In this document: piece after piece, positions 1 through 6,412 of the stretch
How positions within the stretch are numbered: position 1 is the stretch's first letter
Layout of the letters: each line of letters begins with the position of its first letter
Assembly: GCA_020722625.1 (NCBI GenBank)
Contig: DYKK01000029.1
Coordinates: 1-9,277, forward strand
Reading direction: 5' to 3'
Length of the DNA stretch: 9,277 nt
Source: Anaeromyxobacter dehalogenans
Lineage (GTDB): Bacteria; Myxococcota_A; UBA9042; DTJE01
The notes under the pieces: generated by a model
What the model was told of the DNA's origin: nothing
The model's database searches: none
Seen by the model: the letters and a program-made list of their open reading frames with translations, nothing else
Program-made: the position numbers and the translations under genes

Positions 1-210
1 GGGGGGGACCGGCGCCGGGGTGGGCTCGCGGACCGTCGGCTCCGGCGCGGGTTCCGGCCCGGCGGCCTCGGGCCGCGACGGGGCCTCCGAGGTGGGCGGG
101 CGGTCCGACTCGATGGACTCCGGGGCGGACAGGCGGGTCCCGCACTCTGGACAGAACGCGTATTCCGGCGCGAGTTCCGTCTTGCACTTCGGGCAAATCT
201 TGTTCGCCAT
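1..210 (-). CDS. Zinc-ribbon protein, N-terminal part (runs off the left edge)
   Basis: Seventy codons are visible, reading from an ATG at 210 leftwards without a stop to the window edge. The first 30 residues hold two close CxxC pairs (CPKC at residues 6-9 and CPEC at 30-33), the pattern of a small treble-clef or rubredoxin-like zinc ribbon. After that the chain becomes low in complexity, rich in Pro, Glu, Ala and Ser, which suggests a disordered linker towards a domain outside the window. A GGGGGA ribosome-binding stretch at 222-217 lies about six bases before the ATG, and a good sigma70-type promoter (273-245) lies just upstream, so the gene is probably transcribed separately from dnaE, which ends 69 bases before this start. 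Such N-terminal ribbons are found on many unrelated regulators, membrane proteins and FHA or PEGA proteins, so no function is assigned. The reading frame is well supported; the role is unknown. Confidence 0.8.
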   Translation of the reverse strand, partial: MANKICPKCKTELAPEYAFCPECGTRLSAPESIESDRPPTSEAPSRPEAAGPEPAPEPTVREPTPAPVPP

Positions 211-244
211 GCGCGGTCCCCCAACGCCCAGTGAACGCGACCGG

Positions 245-273
245 ATTATCGGTTGGGCGTCCCGGATTGTCAA
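245..273 (-). promoter_or_regulatory. Sigma70-type promoter of the zinc-ribbon gene
   Basis: On the minus strand a perfect -35 hexamer TTGACA (273-268) is followed after exactly 17 bases by the -10 hexamer GATAAT (250-245), which matches TATAAT in five of six positions. Transcription would start near 238 and give a leader of about 28 bases before the ATG at 210. The elements lie in the only gap between dnaE and the zinc-ribbon gene, and AT-rich hexamers stand out in this GC-rich DNA. Regulation may act through the inverted and direct repeats that overlap both boxes. Confidence 0.75.
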
Positions 274-277
274 CCGA
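249..277 (-). repeat. Inverted repeat overlapping the -35 and -10 boxes (possible operator)
   Basis: A perfect 7-bp inverted repeat, TCGGTTG at 249-255 and CAACCGA at 271-277 on the plus strand, is separated by 15 bases. One arm overlaps the -35 box and the other touches the upstream end of the -10 box. The arm centres are 22 bp apart, about two helical turns, as expected for a dimeric repressor site. Read as RNA it could also form a hairpin after the dnaE stop, but no T-run follows, so a Rho-independent terminator is unlikely. An overlapping direct repeat, CCGGATTATC (241-250) and CCGGATTGTC (262-271), has a 21-bp period. The repeats are seen directly; the operator role is inferred. Confidence 0.45.
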
Positions 278-279
278 CC

Positions 280-3200
280 CTACGCGAGCCGCACGCACCC
301 CGGTCCGACCGCGGTCTCGAGTTCCGCGAGGAGGGCCGCCCCGGGGTCCACCGACCACTCGGACGAGGCGCGCAGCCGCACGCGGCCGACTCCGGGCAGC
401 GTCATCGTGAGGACGAGCGGGCAGGACCCCTTGCGGGCCTTGACCACGTCCCGCACCCGGACGACCGTCTCCTCGGTGACCCGGGCCAGGTCCAGCGTCA
501 CCTCCACGGCCCGCGCCAGGCGGAACCGGGCGGTCTCGAGGCGATCCACCGAGTTGACGAGGAGTCGCACGCGCTCCACCTCGCCGTCGTCCTCGACGCG
601 GACCGTCCCGCGCATCAGCAGGGGCTCCGCCAGGTCCGCCACCGCGGCCCACTGGTCATACACGTTCGAGAAGATGCGGCACTCGACCAGACCGGTCCCG
701 TCGTCGAGCGTGACGAAGGCCATGCGGCCCCCGGTCTTCGAGACCTTCTCGGAGCGGTCCACCACGATCCCCGCGATGGGGACGACCGCGTCCTCGCCGC
801 CCGACTCCAGGAGGTCCGCGATGCGCCGGACCTGGTGGGATTCGAGTTCCTCGCGGTACTCGTCGAGGGGGTGTCCGCTGACGTAGTACCCGATCGCCTC
901 CCGCTCCGCGGCCAGGCGCGCCGAGGACGGCCACTCGGGCAGGTCCGGGACCCCCGGGGTCTCGGCACCGGCATCCGCGTCGAACAGCCCCATCTGGCCC
1001 CGGTCCTGGTCGGTCTTGCGGGCGGCCGCGCGCTCCATCAGGCGGTCCAGCCCCTCGAACAGCGCGCGCCGCGTGTGGCCGAATCCATCCAGGGCCCCGC
1101 TGCGGATCAGGGCCTCCAGGACCCGGCGGTTGACCTTGCGCGCGTCCACGCGCACGAGGAAGTCCAGGACATCCCGGAACGGACCGTCCCGGCGGGCCGC
1201 GAGGATCGCCTCGACCCCCGAGTCGCCGATCCCCTTGATCGCGGACAGCCCGAAGCGGATCCTCGCGCGGGTCTTCCCGTCCGGACCCGGCTCGTCCTCC
1301 ACCGTGAAGTCGGCGTGTGACCGGTTCGCGTCCGGCAGGGCCACCGGGATGCCGCGGTCCGCGGCCTCGCGGATCAAGGTCATGACCTCGTCCTGGTCCC
1401 CCTTCTCCGCGGTCAACATCGCGCACAGGTACTCGGCGGGGAAATGGGCCTTGAGGTAGGCCGTCCGGTACGTCAGGAGCGCGTAGGCCGCGCTGTGGCT
1501 CTTGTTGAAGCCGTACTTCCCGAACTGGGCCATGGTCTCGAACAGGGCCTCGGCGGCGCGCGCGTCGTGGCCCCGCTCGATGGCGCCCCGCACGAAGGGC
1601 TCGTGGTGGGCCTCCAGCTCCGCGGCCTTCTTCTTCCCCATGGCGCGGCGCAGGAGGTCGGCCTGTCCCAGGGAGTAGCCGGCCACCGCGGAGGCGATCC
1701 GCATGACCTGCTCCTGGTACAGGATGGTCCCGTGCGTCTCGGCCAGGATGGGCTCGAGTTCGGGGAGCGGGTAGCGGACCTTCTTGAGCCCGTGCTTGCG
1801 GTCAATGAAGTCCTGCACCATCCCCCCGCCCAGGGGTCCGGGCCGGTAGAGCGCGAGGAGCGCGACCAGGTCCTCGAAGCCGTCGGGCCGCAGCCGCCGG
1901 ACCACGTCCGTGATGCCCCGGCTCTCGAGCTGGAACACGCCCGCGGTGGCCCCCGAGGCAATCAGGTCGTACGTGGCCCGGTCGTCGAGTGGAATGTCGT
2001 CGATCCGAAAATCTTGGTCAATCCGTTCATGAATCAGACGAATGCAGTCATCAATGATGGACAGCGTGGTGAGCCCCAGGAAGTCGAACTTGATCAGCCC
2101 GACCGCGTCGAGGTCCTTCATCTCGAACTGGGTCACGACCACCCCGTCGTCCATCCGGTACAGCGGGACGTAGTCCGAGATCGGCCGGTCCGCGATGACG
2201 ACGCCGGCCGCGTGCTTGCCCGGCTGACGGACGAGGCCCTCGAGGGTCCTCGCAAGGTCGCAGACCTCGCGCAGCGTCGGGTCCGCCTGGGGACCGCCGA
2301 CCAGGTCCGCGAAACGCGGTTCCTGGGCGAGGGCCTTGTCGAGTGTCATGTCGGGCTGGTGCGGGATGAGTTTCGAGACCCGGTCCCCCTCCGAGAACGG
2401 CAGCCCCATGACGCGGACCACGTCCCGGATCGCGGCCTTCGCCCCGAGCGTCGAGAACGTGACGATCTGGCCCACCCGGTCGTGACCGTAGCGCTCGCGC
2501 ACGTAGGCGATGACCTCGTCGCGGCGGCGCTCGCAGAAGTCCACGTCGAAGTCGGGCGGGGACACGCGCTCGGGGTTCAGGAAGCGCTCGAACAGGAGGT
2601 CGTAGCGCAGGGGATCGAGCTGGGTGATCCCGATCGAGTACGCGACCAGGGAGCCCGCCCCGGACCCACGGCCGGGGCCCACCGGGATGTTCCGGGAACG
2701 GGCCCAGCGGATGAAGTCCCACACGATCAGGTAGTAGGCGTCGAAGCCCATCGAGACGATGGATTTCAGTTCGTATTCGAGCCGGTCGCGATACCGGGCC
2801 TCGTCGGGGGACTCCCCGCGTTCCCGCATCGCGCGGAGGCGCTCGTCGAGTCCCCGCCGGGCCAGGTCGCCCAGGGTCGAGGCGGTGTCCTGTCCGGCCG
2901 GGGTGTCGAACACGGGGAAATGCAGCGGCGACTTCGTCTGGACGATGTCGGTCTCGACCTCGTCCGCGATGCGCAGCGTGTTGGCGAGGACCTCCGGGCA
3001 GTGTCGGAACCGCTGCGCCATCTCGTCGGGGTGGGCGAGGTGAAAGGACCGCAGGGGCAGGTCCCGGCGCTGGGACGGGTTCAGCGTCCCCTTCAGCACG
3101 ATCGCGGCGAGGACCGCGTGGGCCACGGCGTCCTCGCGGTCCAGGTAGTGCGCGTTGTTGGTGGCGACGCAGGGGATCCCCGTCTGCCGGGACAGGTCCA

Positions 3201-3750
3201 GGAGGGCCTCGTTCACGACCTCCTGCTCGGACAGGTCGTTGGCCTCCAGTTCCAGGAAGAAGTGGCCGCGGCCGAAGACCTCGTCGTACCAGCGCGCGGC
3301 CGCGAGGGCCGCCTTGTCGTCGCCGCGGAGGACCGCCTGGGGGACCTCGCCGCCCAGGCAGGCGGACAGGGCGGTCAGCCCGGCCGCGTGCTCCGCCAGG
3401 AGGTCATGCGTGATCGTCGGCTGTCCGTCCCGGTTCCCTTCCAGATGGGACCGCGTGACCAGCGTGCGCAGGTTGGAGAACCCCTCGGCATTGCGGCACA
3501 GCAGAACCAGGTGGAGGTTGCGGCCTGCGGTGCGCTCGTCGTTCAGGAGGACCTCGCAGCCCAGGATCGGCTTGATCTTGGCCTTCTCGCACGCCCCGAC
3601 GAACTGCACGGCCCCGAAGAGGTTTCCCTTGTCCGTCAGGGCCACGGCCGTCATCCCGGCGTCCCGGACGCGGTCGGCCAGGGCCGGCAACTGGATGGTC
3701 GAATCCAGGATGCTGTAATGGGAATGGACATGCAGATGGACGAAACTCAT
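280..3750 (-). CDS. dnaE: DNA polymerase III alpha subunit (replicative polymerase)
   Basis: DnaE carries out chromosomal DNA synthesis within the Pol III holoenzyme on the sliding clamp. At 1156 residues it matches the usual length of DnaE1 (about 1160 in E. coli). Domains in order: PHP domain (about 1-270, opening with HLHVHSHYS), palm with GPGRGSGAGS (358-367) and the catalytic acidic motif PDFDVDF (399-405, Asp402 and Asp404), third catalytic Asp556 in KFDFLGL, fingers with the FGKYGFNKSHS motif (743-753), helix-hairpin-helix region (about 835-895), clamp-binding motif QMGLF (919-923), and an OB fold (about 990-1070). The PHP metal site looks degenerate (Lys41 where active enzymes have His; Asn199 where they have Asp), so proofreading probably depends on a separate exonuclease. 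The start is fixed by the family N-terminus, although the Shine-Dalgarno sequence is weak. It lies 20 bp after the PLP enzyme gene, so it is probably cotranscribed with the catabolic genes, which is unusual. Identity is near certain. Confidence 0.97.
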   Translation of the reverse strand: MSFVHLHVHSHYSILDSTIQLPALADRVRDAGMTAVALTDKGNLFGAVQFVGACEKAKIKPILGCEVLLNDERTAGRNLHLVLLCRNAEGFSNLRTLVTRSHLEGNRDGQPTITHDLLAEHAAGLTALSACLGGEVPQAVLRGDDKAALAAARWYDEVFGRGHFFLELEANDLSEQEVVNEALLDLSRQTGIPCVATNNAHYLDREDAVAHAVLAAIVLKGTLNPSQRRDLPLRSFHLAHPDEMAQRFRHCPEVLANTLRIADEVETDIVQTKSPLHFPVFDTPAGQDTASTLGDLARRGLDERLRAMRERGESPDEARYRDRLEYELKSIVSMGFDAYYLIVWDFIRWARSRNIPVGPGRGSGAGSLVAYSIGITQLDPLRYDLLFERFLNPERVSPPDFDVDFCERRRDEVIAYVRERYGHDRVGQIVTFSTLGAKAAIRDVVRVMGLPFSEGDRVSKLIPHQPDMTLDKALAQEPRFADLVGGPQADPTLREVCDLARTLEGLVRQPGKHAAGVVIADRPISDYVPLYRMDDGVVVTQFEMKDLDAVGLIKFDFLGLTTLSIIDDCIRLIHERIDQDFRIDDIPLDDRATYDLIASGATAGVFQLESRGITDVVRRLRPDGFEDLVALLALYRPGPLGGGMVQDFIDRKHGLKKVRYPLPELEPILAETHGTILYQEQVMRIASAVAGYSLGQADLLRRAMGKKKAAELEAHHEPFVRGAIERGHDARAAEALFETMAQFGKYGFNKSHSAAYALLTYRTAYLKAHFPAEYLCAMLTAEKGDQDEVMTLIREAADRGIPVALPDANRSHADFTVEDEPGPDGKTRARIRFGLSAIKGIGDSGVEAILAARRDGPFRDVLDFLVRVDARKVNRRVLEALIRSGALDGFGHTRRALFEGLDRLMERAAARKTDQDRGQMGLFDADAGAETPGVPDLPEWPSSARLAAEREAIGYYVSGHPLDEYREELESHQVRRIADLLESGGEDAVVPIAGIVVDRSEKVSKTGGRMAFVTLDDGTGLVECRIFSNVYDQWAAVADLAEPLLMRGTVRVEDDGEVERVRLLVNSVDRLETARFRLARAVEVTLDLARVTEETVVRVRDVVKARKGSCPLVLTMTLPGVGRVRLRASSEWSVDPGAALLAELETAVGPGCVRLA

Positions 3751-3770
3751 TCTTATCTCAAATGATTCTT

Positions 3771-5045
3771 CTAAATAATGCTGCCAATCGCATCCATGAC
3801 GGACCCGATTGTCGCAGGGTCCGGGGCGATGTCAAGGGGCTGCTCCGGAACCGCGGACATCGCCCCGGCCACGTCCTTGAGCGCGTGCCCCGAGACGACG
3901 GCCGCGACGCGGTCCCGCGCGGCCAGGCGACCCGAGGCGGCGAGGTGCAACAGGCCCGCGAACCCGGCCGCGCCCGCGGGTTCGGCGAGGACCCCCGCCT
4001 CCCGCGCCAGGAGGCGTTGGGCCTCGCGGATCCGGTCGTCCGGGACCGCGATCAGGTCCCCGTTCGAGGCACGCGCGGCCCGGAGGGCCTTCACCTGGTC
4101 GCGGGGCACCCCGACGCGGATCGAATCGGCGTAGGTGCTGGGCTCCCGCAGGGGCGTCGCCGTCGCCGCGCCCTCCGCAAACGCACGTGCCAGCGGGGCG
4201 CACCCTTCGGCCTGGACCCCGACGAGCCGCGGGATGCGCGGGGTCAGGCCGAGCGCCCGCAGTTCATGGAACCCTTTGTAGAGTGCGGCGAACACGCACC
4301 CGTCTCCGACCCCGACCGCCACGAGGTCGGGCGGGTCCCACGCGCACGCCTGCGCGATTTCGAGTGCCACCGTCTTCTTGCCCTCGGCCAGGACCGGGTT
4401 CGTGGCCGTGTTGCGCGAGTACCAGCCGAAGCGCTCGCACGCGAGGGCGCACACATCGAACGCCTGGTCGTAGGTACCCCGGACCCGGACCACGGTCGCG
4501 CCCGCGAGCATCATCTGCGCGACCTTGGGGGGCGGGGCGTCCGCGGGCACGAACAGGACGGCCCGCAGGCCCGCGGAGGCCGCGAGGAGGGCCAGGGACG
4601 AGGCCGCGTTCCCGGTGGAGGCCGCGGCGACGACCGGGCGAGACAGGGCGAGGGCGTGGGCGACCGCGACCGCGGAGGCCCGGTCCTTGAGCGAGGCGGA
4701 GGGGTTGCGGCCGTCGTCCTTCAGGAGGACCTGCGCGACCCCGAGGCGGCGGGCCAGACGAGGGGCGTCGTAGAGGGGCGTGTCCCCCACGAGGAGGGGC
4801 AGGCGCGGACCCGGGTCTGGGACCGGCAGGAGGGCCGCGAACCGGAAGAGGCCCCGGCCCGGCGGGCCGAAGTCGGGATGCACCCGGGAGAGGTCGTAGT
4901 GGACCTCCGTGGTGCCGAGGACCGGGCCGCACGACTCGCAGGGGCGCCCGGGGGCCTGGTCGAGCGGGATGGGCCGGCCGCAGGTCACGCACCGGCACGT
5001 GGCCTCGGGCGGGGTCATGACGGGTCCGTTCCCGAAATTCGCCAT
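3771..5045 (-). CDS. PLP-dependent threonine-synthase-like enzyme with N-terminal zinc ribbon
   Basis: This is a fold-type II PLP enzyme of the threonine synthase branch, 424 residues from the ATG at 5045. A zinc ribbon comes first (CVTC at 19-22, CESC at 36-39; an extra Cys17), as in many archaeal and bacterial threonine synthase-like proteins. The PLP lysine is Lys120 in NPSASLKDR, the phosphate-binding loop includes STGNAASS (143-150), a glycine loop GVGDG lies at 245-249, and SGHALKD (385-391) matches the family's C-terminal TGHGLKD-type signature. Threonine synthase makes threonine from O-phosphohomoserine, but no threonine-pathway gene is nearby. The gene follows ssnA by 23 bp and precedes dnaE by 20 bp. 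Its place beside ssnA suggests a beta-elimination on an amino acid product of that pathway, the role that the 2,3-diaminopropionate ammonia-lyase YgeX has near ssnA in E. coli. The start is uncertain: GTG 5072 (overlapping the ssnA stop) and ATG 5018 are alternatives, and none has a clear Shine-Dalgarno. The family is certain; the substrate is not. Confidence 0.88.
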   Translation of the reverse strand: MANFGNGPVMTPPEATCRCVTCGRPIPLDQAPGRPCESCGPVLGTTEVHYDLSRVHPDFGPPGRGLFRFAALLPVPDPGPRLPLLVGDTPLYDAPRLARRLGVAQVLLKDDGRNPSASLKDRASAVAVAHALALSRPVVAAASTGNAASSLALLAASAGLRAVLFVPADAPPPKVAQMMLAGATVVRVRGTYDQAFDVCALACERFGWYSRNTATNPVLAEGKKTVALEIAQACAWDPPDLVAVGVGDGCVFAALYKGFHELRALGLTPRIPRLVGVQAEGCAPLARAFAEGAATATPLREPSTYADSIRVGVPRDQVKALRAARASNGDLIAVPDDRIREAQRLLAREAGVLAEPAGAAGFAGLLHLAASGRLAARDRVAAVVSGHALKDVAGAMSAVPEQPLDIAPDPATIGSVMDAIGSII

Positions 5046-5068
5046 CAATGTGGGATGGTCAGCAGCGC

Positions 5069-6412
5069 TCACATCCGTTCCCAGAGGGCCTGGGCCAGGG
5101 GTCGGGCCTCGCGGGCCACGGCCTCCCAGTCGAACCCCGGCAGGGCCCCGTCCCGCACGACCACGCGCCCGGAGCAGACCACGGTCCGGGGCCGGCTCGC
5201 GGGCAGGCCGAACACGACGTGGCCCCCGACGTTGGCCTCGTGGAGCGGGGTCGGGGGGTGGTAGTCCCAGACCACGACGTCCCCGGCCGCGCCCTCGCGC
5301 AGGACCCCGAGGGTCCGGCCGAACAGATGGCTCGCGAGGGACGGATTCGTCACCGTGATCATCCGCACGGCCTCCGCGAACATCCGGGTCGGGTCCCGGG
5401 TCTCCTGGCGCCTGGTGAAGACGGCGGCGCGGACCTCGTCGAGGATGTCCGCGGTCATCCCGTCGCTCCCGATCCCGACCACGCACCCGGCCTCCAGCAG
5501 GCCCGCCACGTCCGCCACCCCCACCGCGTTGTTCATGTTGGACTGGGGGTTGGTGACCACGAGGGTCCCGGTCTCGGCCAGGGTCGCGGCCTCCGCCCCG
5601 GTGACATGGATGCAGTGGGCCGCGACGGTCTTTGGTCCCAGGATGCCCGCTGCGTGGAGACGGTCCACGGCCCCGGCGAACCCCCGGCCGCGTGCGTCTT
5701 CCACGTCCGCGAGGTCCTCGGCGCAGTGGACGTGGAACCCGGGCGACCCCACCCGACGCGCGGCTTGCACGCACCGCTGCAAGGTCCGGTCGGACAGGGT
5801 GAACGAGGCGTGCAGCCCGAACAGGCCCGCGAGGTCCGGGTCGCCCCGGGCGGACAGGCCGGCCAGGAAAGACTCGTTCTCGGCGATGGCCTCGGAGGCG
5901 GCCTGCTCGCCCCACCGGTCCGAGACCTCATACGCGAGGCAGGCCCGCAGGCCGAGGGAGCGCACCGCGTCCGCGACCACGTCCAGGCTCCCGTGGGTCG
6001 CGCCGTACGAGGCGTGGTGGTCCACGAGGGTCGTGACCCCCGCGAGGAGGCAGCGGGCCGCGGGGACCAGGGCCGACAGGCGCACGTCGTCGAGGGTCAA
6101 GGCCCGGTCCAGGGGCCACCACAGGTTTTCGAGGATTTCCTTGAAGTTGTGCGAAGGGGCGGGCGCGTACCCACACGCGAAGGTCGAATACAGGTGCATG
6201 TGGGCGTTCACGAGGCCCGGGGTCACGACCGCGCCGCGGGCGTCCACGACCTCGGGGGTCTCGGTGGGCTCGAGGCGCGAGCGGACCTCCTCGCGCGGCC
6301 CGACTGCGGCCACGACCCCGTCCCGCACGAGCACCGCGCCGTCCGGGACCACGCGGCCCGGGTCGCCGAACGTCAAGACGATTCCGTTGTCAATCAGGAG
6401 GGTTGCGCACAT
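5069..6412 (-). CDS. ssnA: SsnA-type aminohydrolase (amidohydrolase superfamily)
   Basis: This is a metal-dependent hydrolase of the cytosine/guanine deaminase-like branch, 447 residues against about 442 for E. coli SsnA. Metal ligands are visible in order: HMH (71-73), HVH (227-229), His266 in AAHCIH, and Asp317 in GIGSDG. It shares the segments that mark SsnA rather than other deaminases: NLWWPLDRAL (96-105), DHHAS (131-135), SNMNN (291-295), and PPTPL followed by GGHVVFG near the C-terminus (386-402), compared with E. coli SsnA as I remember it. In E. coli ssnA lies next to ygfK in the cluster tied to anaerobic purine use, where it is thought to hydrolyse a reduced purine-derived ring. The ATG at 6412 is chosen because AAGGTGG precedes it; the first 19 bases overlap the end of preA, implying translational coupling. 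The upstream oxidoreductase pair fits that role. Family assignment is strong; the substrate is inferred. Confidence 0.92.
   Translation of the reverse strand: MCATLLIDNGIVLTFGDPGRVVPDGAVLVRDGVVAAVGPREEVRSRLEPTETPEVVDARGAVVTPGLVNAHMHLYSTFACGYAPAPSHNFKEILENLWWPLDRALTLDDVRLSALVPAARCLLAGVTTLVDHHASYGATHGSLDVVADAVRSLGLRACLAYEVSDRWGEQAASEAIAENESFLAGLSARGDPDLAGLFGLHASFTLSDRTLQRCVQAARRVGSPGFHVHCAEDLADVEDARGRGFAGAVDRLHAAGILGPKTVAAHCIHVTGAEAATLAETGTLVVTNPQSNMNNAVGVADVAGLLEAGCVVGIGSDGMTADILDEVRAAVFTRRQETRDPTRMFAEAVRMITVTNPSLASHLFGRTLGVLREGAAGDVVVWDYHPPTPLHEANVGGHVVFGLPASRPRTVVCSGRVVVRDGALPGFDWEAVAREARPLAQALWERM

Noticed and set aside
249..277. Hairpin after the dnaE stop as a Rho-independent terminator
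   Set aside because: No T-run follows the stem on the minus strand, and the sequence is better explained as a promoter with an overlapping symmetric site.
1444..3765. Long plus-strand open frame (773 codons) opposite dnaE
   Set aside because: It is antisense to an unmistakable dnaE and is kept open by the strong G/C third-position bias of the real gene; the protein is low in complexity and has no recognisable motif.
3771..5915. Extension of the PLP enzyme to a 714-residue protein
   Set aside because: The added N-terminal part is antisense-like Arg/Gly/Pro-rich translation running through ssnA in another frame; the family sequence begins at the zinc ribbon near 5045.
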